In this document: piece by piece, positions 38,574 through 50,994 of the stretch
How positions within the stretch are numbered: the stretch's first letter is position 1
Layout: every line of letters begins with the position of its first letter
Source of the DNA: Ascaphus truei
Lineage: Eukaryota; Chordata; Amphibia; Anura; Ascaphidae
Assembly (NCBI GenBank): GCA_036426205.1
Contig: WSYH01001180.1
Span: 64,482 to 128,481, forward strand
DNA length: 64,000 nucleotides
Reading direction: 5' to 3'
Made by a program: the position numbers and the translations under genes
Notes under the pieces: model-generated
Told to the model about the DNA's origin: nothing
Databases searched by the model: none
The model's input: the letters and a program-made list of their open reading frames with translations, nothing else

Positions 38574-41500
38574 TCAGCTCTCCTCCAGAGACTCAGGGGG
38601 CTGGGTGGAGGAGTAGTTATGGGAAGGCTGGCGGGAGAAAAAGGAGGCTGCTCTTTTGGGTTTCACTCGTTTAATCTGGTTACCTGGAAGACGAAGAGGG
38701 AAGAGAGGTTCAGTAAACAGGTCAAGGAGAAAAGCCTGGTCAAGCCATAGCTCCCTTCTGTCGTGTCACTGTGTCACCCTGTGGGGGGGGGAGGGCTGGC
38801 AGACTACCTAGCTATGTCCTCTTCTGGTCGGTGGTACACTGTTGTCACCCCTTGCAGGGGGGAGGGAGCACGACTTCGATTTTGGTAGCTCCCTTTGTTG
38901 TGTAACCTGCGGGGCGGGGGGGGGGGGGGACAGGCTCATAGCTCCCTTCTGTCAGTGTCACTCTGTGATGGGGGAGGGAGACTGGATGTCCCATAGCTCT
39001 CATCACCATGCAATGGGGATGGATTATAGCTGCTTATGTCCCCACTCCCCTTACCGTCATCCACATAATCTATGGTAGTGAGGTGCTTGATGCGGTTGCA
39101 CAGGACGCTCTCCTGTCTGCGGAGCTTGGGGCGTTTCTCGGAGAGATGGGAGAGGCCGGGAGTGGAGTCTGAGGCCGGTGAATCTGCCGCCTGTCCGAGC
39201 TCAATGCAGTACTCAATCAGGCCGCTCATCAGCTCTGCCTGCGCTTGGGAGATAAGTTAGGAGTGGAGGTGAGATTTGTGCCGGCCTCGCCATGCGATGT
39301 GCGCAGGAAACACCCGCTTCCCGTCCCAAACAAGTTTGTGATCAAGATGAAAAAAATAAAAATGCACATCGTTAGTTTTTAGGATTCTTATCTAGTAAAG
39401 ATTGCCCATCTTAGTCAAGACCCTTAATGGGGCCTCATTAGTCTGCGCCCCCTGCCTGCTCACCCCCCCCCCACTCGAGCACCCCACCTTGTCACCGGCG
39501 TTTCTGACATAACGTTGCCCCCGCGGCGTCATTTGACGCGTCGCCAGAAGCCGCCGGAGAACAAGTAAGGGAACTTAGAGGCCTTGCGTGCGATCCCCCG
39601 GCATTTAATTTAAAGGCTTTGGGGAAGAGCAAGGGCCCCTGTAAGCAAACGGTTTTTAGGACATCCCTGCTTCAGCACAGGTGGATCATTCGTTGACTGG
39701 CCAACTCCAGTCCTAAAAGGCCACCAACAGGTCAGGTATTAGGGATATTCCTGCTTCAGTATGGAAAATAGCTGAAGCGCTCAAATGCAGGTATATCTCA
39801 AAATGATAATAAGCCAGACCACTGTACCAGGGTACTAACAATTGATATAGTACCTATTGTGTCATATAATGGGTACTATCCTCCTGAAGACAGGTGGTGT
39901 GTGGTGCAACCCACTCACCATATGTCTCATTGGCAGGTTCCCCTGAAAAATATGCAAATACTCACATCCTGGTAGGGCAGGCAGGCAGGCTGTGCAGCTA
40001 CTCAATGCAATACAGGGAAAAGGGAGACCAAAAAGCGACGTTCGAAATGCATTGGATGGGTCTTTTGCCACATTAAAGTGCCCTTTTAATCATTTTTTTG
40101 TTCTGGTTTCTTCCTGCTCCGTTTGTGCTGGTGCGCTTTTTGGTCTCCCTTTTCCCTATATTCCTGCTTCAGCACAGGTGGCTCAGTCAAAGACTGAGCC
40201 ATCTGTGCCGACGTAGTGATATCCTGAAAACCTGACCTGTTGGTGGCCCTTGAGGACTGGAGTTGCCCACCCCTGGGATAGCTGCTTCTCTTTGAAGATC
40301 CAGTTTTAAATTGATAAATCTAAATTCAATTTAAGATATCCGTGTTCCCATAAATGAGAACGGTTGTCACATTTTTTTTTTAATCTGGATCCGCTAATTT
40401 TGGAGAATCTGTGAAGACAGAAGCGACGTCTTCCTTCCCTCGCTGGCCCACATTGATGTCCCCTCCAGTGTAGGGGACACATCACCTGCTTGGAGTAGAT
40501 TTTCAGCAGCTTGTTGACGGGGGTCCCCTCGTTGTCACCATCAAACTCCAGCCACAGGATGTGTTCATCCTCATCAGGGTACGTGTGATCCCAGGACAGC
40601 TCGGAGAATTTCAGGCTAATCAGCACATGCTGCATACAAGAGAAAGGACAAATAACGTGAAAGTAGGTCGTCCTTCAAAGCCCGCCAACAACCCAAGGCA
40701 GCGCTTATAGTGCCGGCGACGTGACGGCAGGCTGCGGTTGCTGGAAAAATCTAATTGAGATTACTTCCAGCGATCAAGCTGTCGCTCCGTCGCGCTTACT
40801 ATAAGCGAACGTGACGGCGGCAATGCATTTGTGTTGACGCGGCGCCGCTGTCGCCGACACTATACGCGCAGCCTTACTTGTATAATTATATTTATTTAAG
40901 AACCCAGGGGAAGGGAGTGTCCGCACGACAACCTCTGCTGCTTATTCTCATTTGCTTCTGGAAGCACGGAGCTGTTTTCTATGTCGACTACAAAGAGCGT
41001 TATCAGAGAAACGGTCTTATCCTGCGTTTCTTAGATGAGGATCTTATGAGCCGAGCGACATAATTAGATCTCAAATCGTTTCCTAGCTTGCTGCACTTAT
41101 CTCCCAGAATGCACCTGAACTTTGGCAACGTACCTTCTCCTTTCTGTCAATAATGCAAACCCCTTCCATGTTAATTGCCACTGACACGGTCTTCCGTCCG
41201 CTCCTGTTCAGGAATCCTTGTGCTGGCTTGTCTATCGCCCCCAGGAAAAAGGCACACCTGAAAACACACAGATATAACCTATAACTCCTCCTACCCCTTA
41301 TAACCTCTCCCTATTACCCTATAGAACCGTTCCCTATAACTCCTCCTATTGCTCCATACAACTGCTCCCTATAACTCCTCTTATTACCCCATATAACTGC
41401 TCCCTATAAAACTCCTCCTATTACCCCAAATAACCACTCCTTATAACTCCTATTACCCACTATATCTCCATATAACCGCCCTATAACTCTTCCTATTACC

Positions 41501-44500
41501 CCATATAACCACTCTATAACTCCTCCTATATCTCCATATAACCTCTCCCTATAACTCCTCCAGGATGGGCTGCAGGTAAGCCAGGATGGCCTTAGACCCA
41601 GGGGTCGGTGGCATGTGTGGTGGAGATGGAAGTAGGAGAGGCTGCAGGCTGCAGCAGTGGTGTGGGCCTTGGGGAGCTTGATTGCAAGTTACAGGACAGT
41701 TTGGAGAAAAAAGGAAAGAGCAGAACAGAACCTGCTTAAGAAAGAAGAGAACCAAGCTTTATTGCAGAAGTATAACAGGAAGAAGGCAGTGATGGAGGAA
41801 GAAAATATTAAATTAAAGAAATGTCGTGGTTCTGAGAGATGTGCACAAGAAGCAAATACATTGTCTGCGTTATGAATTAAATCGATTGGAAGGCGAGATT
41901 GCTAAAATAGCAGTGGATTCAGTCAAACAGAAATGTTCTCTTTTGAAAACAATTGAACTGCTAACCCACAGTGCTGAGCAGGGTGCAGATTCATGTTGTG
42001 AAACAAAAAGCCAGAACCCCAGTAAGAGTCACATTAAAAGCTCTCAAGAAAAGATAAGTTTGGAGACGCCTAAAAGAAGTGGGAGAGAAACTAGATCCCA
42101 GAACAAGTCTGTGAAGCCTAAAAAGATAAAAGTGAGAACTTATCCCAGGAAAACTTTGACTCAGATCCTGACAGTTTAAATCAAATCAACTGCCAAGAAA
42201 ACCCCAAAGGGTAAAGCTGCTAAAGAAAGAAAAGCAAAGGCAGTCCAAAGACTTCAGGGAAGGGGACTCACCTCGGGGTGAATCAGACTGTGAGCAAGGA
42301 TCTGTTCCAGAGCCTCCAGCATCCTAGGGGTTAATAGCAGAAGCAGCAGAAGATTTGGTTAAAAGCCCATTGCATGCAAAGAAAGCAGCAGACACCTGTG
42401 ATGTTAGGTTATCTCAGACTCCCACGCTGGGAGAAGTCAAAGAAATTACAAAGAACTTTGGGGAGCAGCAAAATAAGAATCTAGAAACTTTGGGAGGAGA
42501 TCAGGTGGAAACGGAGTGTACCTGAGAGCAGTGAGCCAGAGAATCCATGCTCAACTGGACTTGCAGAACCATCCCCTGCTCATTAGCAGGTCCTGTGATT
42601 CAGAACCCCGAGAGGGAAGAACAGCAGGTGGTAATTAGCAGCAATGGAGGCAGCATTAACTCTGCAGTGCCTGGGAGTGAAATGAAGGTTGTAGAGACTG
42701 AAATTGCTGCGCCTACGCAGATAGTTCCTGATAATAGACTGGCCCAATCAGAAGATGGGGTAAAGCAAAGTAATGCTATTAAAGTAACTCAAGCTCATAC
42801 AGCACCTCATTCAGCCTGGAGTGGGAGATCCTTTGTGAGTGCTGTGGCCAGAAATGCTCCACCTTTGAACAGGAGAAATGTGGTAAGGTTGAGGTATAAA
42901 GGCAGAGAGGAGATGAACCCTGACAGGATTTTTATTGGAAGACATCTATTAAAAGAATCCTTGGGCTTCAGAGCAGATGAAATGTATGCACGTATCCACG
43001 TTCCTGTGAGTATGATGTCAGCTTTAAGAGACCTCAAGCTTTGGACTATTTTTGGACAAGATATGAGAGTATTAAAAACCCTGAATTATGGAAGTCCTTT
43101 GTAGCTATTCCTGTGTCTAAACCGGAAATAAAGTCTGCAACAATTCTCTTCAGACACAAATCTGTCCCAATATCAGATATTCTGATATGGCTTGGCAGAC
43201 AATGTGAAGTACTGGCTCCACCTACAAGAATCATGGATGAAGAGGACATCTGGGTAGGAGGCTGGAAAGTGCAAGTCAGACTTTGGCAACATGGCAATGT
43301 TACAAAACATCTGCCCAACTCTTTCTTCATTGGAAGAGAAAAGGGAAACTATTTTTATTATGGTTAGCCAACCTTGTGCCATAGATGTGGTTCAGCCAGA
43401 CACACAAGCAATTCTTGCGATGTTCTAAAATGCAACTTGAGCCAGTCCTTGGGCCACGAGAGGGCAAGTTGCACAAAGATTAAATGTAATTTATGCGATA
43501 AATTTGGGACATTCCTATACGAATTGCGCAGAAGCATGACATAATATTTCAAGAGCATGGGAACAGGAAGTGGACTTTGAAGCACTTTATGACTGAGCCC
43601 TGAAAGTTGCAGACAGAATATGTCCGGATCCACCTACAGACGGGGTTTGTCCGGTTCAGACTAGGGATGGCGTTTGTCCTGATCCTCCTGGGGACCAAGC
43701 TTGTCCTGATCCACCTGTGAACGGAGTTTGCCCAGATCCACTTACAGAAGAAACAATTATAGTGTAAACATGGCCCAGGGAATGTCAAAAGACCCCCTAG
43801 AGAGAACCTCCTCAACTTTACTTTCAGCAGGGGAACAATCTGGGGAAATAGATGATCATACTATGATGGTAATCCAAGTGGGGGAAAAAAAAAAATATCA
43901 AGAAAAAGACAGAGCACAGAATTGGATGCAGGCAAAAAAAGGAAGAAGGGCACGGTAAAAAGACTTGGAGGACTCTTCGACATCCTTCAGGTTATGCTGG
44001 TAAAGTTCCTCAGGTGCCCGTAAAGAATCGTTTTTCTGTTCTTAGGAGGGATTGGGGGTCAAGAGCTGAAGACCCTGAGGACGTAGAGGAAATTTCCTTA
44101 TTGTCCGAAGAGGAGCATAATATGGACATTTCCATAGGGACAGAATCAGACATGATCCCACCTTCAGTGGCACTTAAGATGTTTGGATCATTGGGGGATA
44201 ATGTAGGGAAAAAGAAAAAAAGTAATATTGCTTTTTGTGTGGCAAAAAAAATGCTTGTTTCTACAAGTAGCAAGGACTGAGCTCTTATTTGGCTTCAATT
44301 AAAAATGTGTACAAGGGAAATGTGAAGTTGCTTTTTAGAGGAGAAAGGTTGGAACAAATGCTGGGCTAATTTTGTATATTGTAAGTTCATACATAATGTG
44401 CAGTTTTTGTGTTTGTAAATTGTTCTATGAAATGTAATGCTGGAATTTTTTTAAAATAATAATAAAAAAGTTCCTCCTATATCTCCATATAACTCCTCCC

Positions 44501-47206
44501 ATTACCCCATATAACCTCTATAAAACCTCCTATTGCCTCATATAACTCCTCCTATTGCCCCATATAACTGCTCCCTATAACTCCTCCCATTACCCCATAT
44601 AACCTCTATAAAACCTCCTATTGCCTCATATAACTCCTCCTATTACCCCATATAACCCCCCCCCCCCATATAATGGCATCTCCCTGTAGTACAGACCCAT
44701 AATAAGGCATTGCATGGCACTTTTGTAGATACGCCTTGCAGTGGCTCTGCACGGTCCCTCCCTCTGCGCACTCTCTGTTCTCCGTCACATCCCTGTACGT
44801 TTTCAGCAAAGTCTGCTCCAAGCTCGCCTGGCGGCCCCCTCTGTTCCGGAATGCAGTCAGCAGCCCCCCATTCCTCCTCTTACACAGATACGGGGGGAGG
44901 AAGGAATCCAGCTTGTGCCTAAACGGGGCACACCAACAATAAGAACACAAACACAGAGCACGCGAACACACCCACAAATACAAAGGGCGTGTGCCGCTCG
45001 TGTGCACAAACACACACAGAAACACAAAGGGCGTGTGCCGCCCATGTGCGCACGCACACACCTCAATGCCGACGTAGTGTGCTGCTCCGGACTGAAGGGT
45101 CCCAGTTCCAGACAGCAGGACAGGCCCCCCAGCACCTCGCAATCATCTACGTCACATGGGTACCTGCCCTCCAGGATGTTGTATTTGGACTCCTCGTACA
45201 GGAGCCGCAGGACGCCCTCATGAGAGATCTGTACAGGGGGACAGGAGACGACAGGCGGGCTTCAAATAATTCTACAGTCACCCACCTTGGGATTGTAATG
45301 TCATTCAAACAAACTACAGCCTCGACGCGTCAGGGGCGGCCATCTTAGGTTAGTGATGTCATTCATTCAGGCTATGGCCTTGAAAGAAGTCCAGAAACCG
45401 CCATCTTGGGACATGAATATAATTTACACGGAGGAGTCACAGGGAGCCATCTTAGTATTATGATGTTATTAATACAGACAATCGGCGTGGCGGGAGTCTG
45501 GGGTCAGCCATTTTTGGATTACGATGTCATATATATCAGCTACAGCCTTGGCTGGAGTCTAGGACCAGGCATCTTATCATGTTTTCAAGCTACGGCTTAC
45601 ACAGGACTCACCTGAAGCTCGCGAGCCTTGGGGAAGAATATGTTTCTACGAAACTGTAGGGACGGTTCGTCTGAATAAGAAGACAACTGAACCATTAGTA
45701 CTAATAATACAGTCCAAGTCAACATAATATTATATGGTGACTAAAGCAAGCCTCGTGTTTATTTATGTTCTGATAAGTGGCCCTATTATGATAATTAGTT
45801 TTACCAACCCTTCCCTTGTAATTAGTGTCATTAAACAGATTGAGAAGCCCAGCGACAACCGAAATAGAAACCCTTTCATCTGAATGTTTTCCTGTTTGGT
45901 CGTAACGGTTCTCTCAAGAAAGGGCAAAATATCCATAAATAATCCCGCTAAATTCTCCCAAATAATGGCCGTGGTGGTTTCCCCACACGTGTGCCGCCAT
46001 GTTTAGTGTTCTGCGTCTCTCTGCTGTCACCTACGTTGATGTCATGTACGGCTCTGCTGTGACCAGGGCCGTTTGGTGACAGCAGGAACGGGACGTTTGA
46101 GGAGGATTTGTTGTAATCTTTTCACAGACAGTTTCTTTAGATGTGTCCCGAGTGCTAGAAGCATCTCTGCTGCTGGATCATTTAGTGACATTGTATCTTC
46201 CTGTTATGTGGGGACAGCTGAAACTTCTGTGACATAACGTTAATATGCGACAGCAGGAACTTCCCGAATTATAAGTGATGTCATCAAGATGGCAGCACAG
46301 GGACTTCCGGTTCAGCTTCCCCCCCCCAAATGTTCCTAACTTGTAGAGTGGCATCTTTCCCATTTTAACTTATTAAGGAACCCAATGAGGCAACGATCTA
46401 TTGCCAAGTGAGATGGGATCATCTGGAGTGGCAGATCTCTCTGGTCGGTACTAACCTTGGTGAATGTCGTCGTTTGAACAGTTTGTGAAACGCGCCAAGA
46501 GATCCGGCCACTGCCGGCAAACTTTGTAAGGGTGATGTTTAGGTTTTAGCTGCACTTCTGAAAAGAAAGACACCTATTAAACATGTCACTGTCATTAGGT
46601 CACTTTGCTTCTACGTGGGACTGACCCTTTAACCCATTAAACACGTCCCTGTCATTAGGTCACTTGGCTCCTATGTGGGACTGACCCTTTAACCCATGGA
46701 TGTGCAAACTGGGGGGCGCGACGGTTTCAGAAGCCCTGTGTTCTTCCCCAAGGCATTTAAATGAAATGCCAGGGGACTGCTTGAGGCCTCTGCAACTTCA
46801 CTTATTTTGTCTCCGGCAACACATCACCATAGCATCAAGTGACATCGCGTTACCATGGCAACGTGACACTGCGGTGTCATTTGACCCGGAGACATGGTAA
46901 GGAGGGGGGCACAGGAGAAAAAGATTGCGCACCCCTGCTTTAACCCATTAACCAATTCCCCGTCATTAGGTCACATTGATCCTACATGGGCCTGAACTTT
47001 AAAACATGTCACTCATTAGGTCACTGGTTTCACGTTACCAAGTAAGGGAGAGATGAGCCACAAAGCGAACACCTCCTGAGTGATATCAGGGAGCTGGAGA
47101 ACGTCTCGGATGACCCTGTGCAAGTCCTGTGCTGTGATAGCGGGAAGACCATCAACTGTAAGAGGCACCGCCTCATTGTTAATTAAGTAAACGATCACGT
47201 CCAGGG
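38574..47206 (-). CDS. FRMD8: FRMD8 (FERM domain-containing protein 8 / iTAP), coding exons 2-10
   Basis: FRMD8 is a cytoplasmic FERM protein that binds iRhom1/2 and keeps the iRhom-ADAM17 sheddase complex at the cell surface (family knowledge). Nine exons with AG/GT borders and matching phases were read on the minus strand: 47039-47206, 46456-46557, 45612-45670, 45062-45228, 44697-44918, 41134-41257, 40486-40629, 39055-39238 and 38574-38683 (stop TGA). Together they give about 425 residues, against 464 in human FRMD8. Diagnostic stretches are [20 protein letters not shown] (F1 lobe), [45 protein letters not shown] and the tail [15 protein letters not shown]. The first exon shown begins in mid-codon, so the ATG-bearing exon lies upstream and was not found. 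One donor (exon ending at 44697) is the weaker GTCTGT. Intron 6 carries a 2.9-kb retroelement. Possible AATAAA signals lie on the minus strand near 37555, 37297 and 36944. The frame is intact throughout, so this is probably the functional copy. Confidence 0.93.
38740..38960. repeat. 57-bp minisatellite in FRMD8 intron 9
   Basis: Units of the type CATAGCTCCCTTCTGTC + gtgtcactgtgtcaccctg + a G-run + GGACAGACT. The same unit forms the array at 61030-61325. Long G/C runs occur in the copies at 10600-10870 and 14900-15150. Confidence 0.8.
39430..39645 (-). mobile_element. CRE-rich dispersed repeat, copy in FRMD8 intron 8
   Basis: GC-rich segment with GTCATTTGACGC and 'gggcccctgtaag' flanks. An inverted copy is at 9945-10170. 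Same family as 808-1080. Confidence 0.55.
39655..40275. mobile_element. Palindromic MITE split by nested insertions
   Basis: Both ends carry the 'gacctgttggtggcc...ggactggagttg' sequence of the fold-back element at 1233-1413. About 390 bp of other DNA lie between 39770 and 40160, including the perfect inverted repeat at 40014-40157. Confidence 0.6.
40014..40157. mobile_element. Small fold-back element with 24-bp perfect inverted ends
   Basis: 40014-40037 (AGGGAAAAGGGAGACC...) is the exact reverse complement of 40134-40157, with 96 bp between. No coding content. Confidence 0.6.
40695..40875. mobile_element. 181-bp MITE in FRMD8 intron 7
   Basis: Left end AAGGCAGCGCTTATAGTG and the reverse complement of the right end (AAGGCTGCGCGTATAGTG) give imperfect inverted repeats of about 25 bp around a CpG-rich core. 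Confidence 0.7.
41280..41559. repeat. Minisatellite 'ccctataactcctcctattaccc'
   Basis: About 30-35 bp units in FRMD8 intron 6. It resumes at 44475-44660 after the retroelement, so that element landed inside it. Confidence 0.85.
41560..44470 (+). mobile_element. Decayed ORF1/Gag-like retroelement in FRMD8 intron 6
   Basis: This 2.9-kb insert interrupts a 'ccctataactcctcc' minisatellite and lies antisense to FRMD8. Its plus-strand reading starts with a lysine/glutamate-rich coiled-coil region (41700-42180) and continues through 42547-43104 and 43041-43367 in shifting frames. It then reaches three zinc-knuckle positions (43377-43545): an intact C-x2-C-x4-H-x4-C ([14 protein letters not shown]), a second that has lost one cysteine, and a third restored only by a frame change. 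Then come proline-rich CPDPP repeats (43620-43740) and an acidic/basic tail ending at 44280. It ends in an A-rich tail (44450-44470). Stops and frameshifts show it is dead. The layout resembles ORF1 of Tx1/L1-like LINEs and ZCCHC3-like proteins; no RT is present. Confidence 0.72.
44475..44665. repeat. Minisatellite 'ccctataactcctcc', continuation
   Basis: Same units as 41280-41559, on the far side of the retroelement. Confidence 0.85.
44925..45061. repeat. CA/GTGTGCCGC-type short repeat in FRMD8 intron 5
   Basis: ACAC-rich units with two copies of 'aaagggcgtgtgccgc'. It fills the intron between exons 5 and 6. Confidence 0.7.
45270..45590. repeat. About 63-bp minisatellite with YY1-like cores in FRMD8 intron 4
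   Basis: Five or so degenerate units containing GCCATCTT(A/G)G (45338, 45390, 45447; variants at 45506 and 45568), 'gatgtcatt' and 'ctacagccttggc'. GCCATCTT resembles the YY1 core; binding is inference. Confidence 0.7.
46566..47030. repeat. 60-bp minisatellite in FRMD8 intron 2, split by a transposon
   Basis: Units of 'gaccctttaacccattaaac' + 'tgtcattaggtcac' + 'tacgtgggact'. Interrupted at 46700-46940 by the CRE-rich repeat and resumed after it. The same unit occurs at 61553-61672. Confidence 0.8.
46700..46945 (+). mobile_element. CRE-rich dispersed repeat, copy in FRMD8 intron 2
   Basis: Starts near 'ggggggcgcgacgg', contains an ATTTAAATGAAAT palindrome, CCATGGCAACGTGACA and GTCATTTGACCC, and ends 'gcgcacccctgc'. 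Same family as 808-1080. Confidence 0.65.
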
Positions 47207-48462
47207 CTGCAGAGGAAAATAAATATCATTTGTTATCTGTACCGTCTCCCGGATAAACCCCTTGTAGCTAAAATGGCTCGGGATATGAAGTATTTTAATC
47301 AATCTAGTACTTCAGGGGTTAACGTTGCGTTACAAATTGCCTTAAAAGTACAAGAAATGTTTGCATGGCCTGTGTTGTATAGAACTGGTAGAATCTAGAG
47401 ATAAAAGGCGTCGGTTATTGCCAGTAGGGACTGAAATATGGTTACCCGACACTAGAATAAACAGGACACTTTTAAAGGTATCGTCAAATACATTCTGTGA
47501 CGGGTTCAGGGGGCGTGGCTAAGAAGGCATTCCAAAGAGAGTACATTTACTACAATAGGAGATTATGGACCTGATACCCATTTTGAAGAATAACTAAGAG
47601 ATATTCGTAACAGTTGCAAGGAGACGGATGTGATACGGCCAAACTCTTCATGTTGATGAGGTGGCAAGAGGCAGATGTCAAATTTGTCACTCAAACTTAG
47701 GAGCAACCCGGCTAAAATTAGTCTTGTTCCATTCGACAAACTCGCCTAAACATATTGATACGAATCACACTATTCCAAGTATTATAGAAGCAAAGTTAGT
47801 TGTGTGTTTTTATATTCAGCCAACTTTTAAAATCCAAATACAGTTTTTTTTTTTTTTTGTTAAGTCGTAAAACTGTCAAGAGGGCCGATTGATGGAAAGG
47901 GGCGAGTTTGATGTGTGTTTCAATGCAGAAGGTTTGGGCAGAAAAGTTTGCACGTGCGAATACAAAATTAGATTTCAACTAAGGGAGTGTCCATTCTGGA
48001 GCATGTCAAATCTCCATTTCCACTCAATGCCCTTTGGGAAAAGGTCTGATCTTTGTTTATCTTCTTTGATTTTGATGAAACTGGCTGCGTTAACTATAAC
48101 TATGTTCTTGTAATCCAAGCACTGTAATTAAATAAATATATTTTTAATTAATATATTAAAGCTGAACTTTTAATAAGCGATGCTCTGGGCTCCGATTGAA
48201 CAGTTGCACACTTTGTAGAGTAAATTACATTTTCGGGCACATTTTGCGATAAACAGATTTGAGTGTTAAGTGCATCATTTTTTCTTAATAAACAGGGACC
48301 ATTAGGCTCTGCAAATTTGATATTTCTTTAGGTGATGGCAGCGTATTAGCGGATAGATTGCAACCGAGTAAGGGGGTAAATAATAACTCATTTCTCCGTA
48401 ACCTGCGGAGGAGAAAGGCGAGTTGGCGAGAGAAGCCGTATGTAGTAACGCTGGTTGCATAT
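47207..48462. other. FRMD8 intron 1 or upstream DNA, no gene seen
   Basis: AT-rich DNA with an A/T stretch at 47837 and 48120-48165. No splice-compatible first FRMD8 exon was found. Confidence 0.4.
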
Positions 48463-49150
48463 CTAAGGCCTCGGTCCCGCTGCGCTCGTTGGCGCGGGCG
48501 GCAATGTAGCGAGTTCCCCACCAGCAGGGGAATCCTCGCGAGCTGGTCCCGGTCCCCACTGGCTGCACAGCTGACTACACGCTGTCGCGCGTCAGCCGCT
48601 GGAGACACCAGAGAATGGTGTTTCCTAGCTTCGACGCGTGACGTGTGTGGCTGTGAGCCAATGGGGAGGGGAGGCTTCGGGGAGCGGGGAGGAGTGTGGA
48701 GTGAAAGCAGGTGAGTGCCTTTCTCTGTGTGTGTGCCTGTCTGAGTGCGTCTGTCTGTGTGTGTATGTGTGTGCCCGAGTGCGTGAGTGCCTGCCTCTGT
48801 CTGTGTGTGTGCCTGTCTGTGTGTGTGTCTGAGTGTGTATGTGTGTGCCCGAGTGCGTGAGTGCCTGCCTCTGTCTGTGTGTGTGTGTGCGCGTGTGTGT
48901 GTGTATGAATGAGTGCCTGCGTGTGTGTTTAAACTTACTTTCCAGCTCCAGCCCGAGTCCGTGGAGGGAGGGGGGGGAAGAGTAGCGGGTCCCTCCGCTC
49001 AAGCCACGCCCCCCCTCCCTGTCAAACCGCCCACCACCCGCCCACCTCCCGCTCCGGCTCCCTACAGACCGCATATCGCGGTCTGTGTATCTCAGCGCAC
49101 CGCCTGTCAGCAGTGCGGGTGCGCTGACTCTGGGAGCGGGGCCTTAGCCT
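48463..49150. mobile_element. GC-rich DNA transposon candidate with internal GT repeat
   Basis: Left end CTAAGGCCTCGG and right end GGGGCCTTAG are short inverted termini. The middle (48720-48930) is a (GT)-rich microsatellite with 'gtgcctgcctctgtctgtg' units. No protein frame. Confidence 0.5.
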
Positions 49151-50994
49151 AAGTCACGTGCTCACTTGTGGGCTGTTGGTGACAGATGCTATATGGAGAC
49201 GGATTGAGGGAAGATATTGTTCATTTGAGGGACCTTTACGAAGGAAAAAAGTGGGACCGCTTGCGAGCTGTGTATTAACTCGTCCCGTATGCAGGTCACA
49301 TGCTCACAGGTGAGCCGTACGTGACACCGCCCCCCCCCTCAGACACCCCGAAATCCTGCCACCCTCCTTACTGGCATGCTATATTCTTCCCTTTACACCG
49401 CAACATCCTAATGCCTCCCTTGCAGCATTAATACCCCTCCTTATACGGTACACACATATGTTACTTGTGTACATACACCGTGCTCCAGCCGAGGACACAC
49501 TGCTTCGCAGCAAATATTCGTTTAACCCTGCGTGTGGTGATGTTTCACTTCCGTCCATCTGAAAATAAAGATTTGAGTTTAAACTTCACTTGTTTGGACC
49601 AAAGTAGGTGAGCCAACCGACCAATCACAACACTCCGTCCGGCCCGGCAACCGCAGGAAATACCTATTGGCTCAGACATTTTGTTTCTGATCGTTAGAAT
49701 ATGGACTTCCAAATCTGTTCGCATGCTGGGAAAAAACACCAGATACTAAAGTTAGCCAATCACACGCAAAGACAGCCCGATGCAGGCAACAGATTACTAT
49801 TATCAGCATTTGTGAAATGCCAACATATCCCACAGTGTGGTACAAAAGGGGGTACAGAGATTTCATAATTACATAAACTGAATGACATGCAAATAAGGAC
49901 AGGCAAGTGCAAACAGATACAGGATTCGAAAAACAAAGAATAAAAACACATACACCAGGTGCTAAACCCAATATCAAAAATGGACGAAAGCAGTAAATAA
50001 AAATCACCAGACTGCACATTATTATTTTGATGTGATTATGTGAGAATCTCAGTAGCTTTGTGATCAATATCACACTTTGCGGAGCATTATACTGCCCTGC
50101 TGGAAGCCATGGACTTTGCCTGAACTGCTCTTTTGGAGATAACGACATAATGGACATTAGCAGACTATTTACAGCCTGGAAAGGTGAAAATAGCCAGGAC
50201 ACCCGAGGAAGTGACCCGGAGAGGTTACGAAACGCGCTGGGCAGAGCTTATACGCGTAACAGCACGTCGACGCGAGAGGAGAACCAGTGATGTGATCGAG
50301 AAGTCATCTGAGACGCGGCCGCGAGGAGGGACGCCAACAACTGAAATCCACACGTAGTGCGGACAGCATGACGAAGAGGCACCGAAAGACCAAAACCTTA
50401 GCCATTTTCATTTTGGGACGATCGTGCATATTAAATTGGTAAAAGGTTTTACACCACATGTATATTTCTTTTATTTATGGGGATTTATGAGCCGCACCAT
50501 TCTGAATGTAACAGGAGAGTATAAGACGAGCCTGCTGAGAAGGGATCTCTACATAGCTCTATGCTCTACCAAGAGATATTTATGAAGTCTGAGTAGACAC
50601 TTGTAAGAGCTAATATAGTTTATGTGGGAGAACAGAGATATTGCGCAATATTCCTCTCTTTCCTGTTTACTCTGCAGTATGATTCATACATTTGATTATA
50701 TGTTCTGCGTGGATCACACGGTCCTTTTTGAACTCTAAAGGAATAACTGGACAACATCTTGGTATCTCTTCTACAAAGCATTTTTTCGCCAAGGAGAACT
50801 ACGTTTCTCGCAAAGACACAGAATGTAATGAGGGCCCTGATCTTAAGAGCTTACACTCTATAAAAAGGTACAGCATTGAAACAAGGTAAGGTGGCTGCTC
50901 ATTGTGGGACAGAGTATACATCAGGGCGGAGTATGTTCCAGCCGCACAGTTGATCCCGTTAAGGTTTGGAGGATGTTAGACAGCGCGAATAAAC
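49151..50994. other. Intergenic or intronic DNA, dispersed-repeat remnants
   Basis: No gene recognised. 50190-50290 carries a 'gaagtgacccggagaggtta / cgaaacgcg' motif of a kind common in dispersed frog repeats. The rest is unremarkable. Confidence 0.35.

Noticed and set aside
42807..43330. Minus-strand frames opposite the ORF1-like element
   Set aside because: Shadow frames; the knuckle motifs and codon pattern are on the plus strand.
48285..48608. 107-codon minus-strand frame starting MSPAADARQ
   Set aside because: It runs through a GC-rich transposon-like repeat, and a second frame overlaps it.
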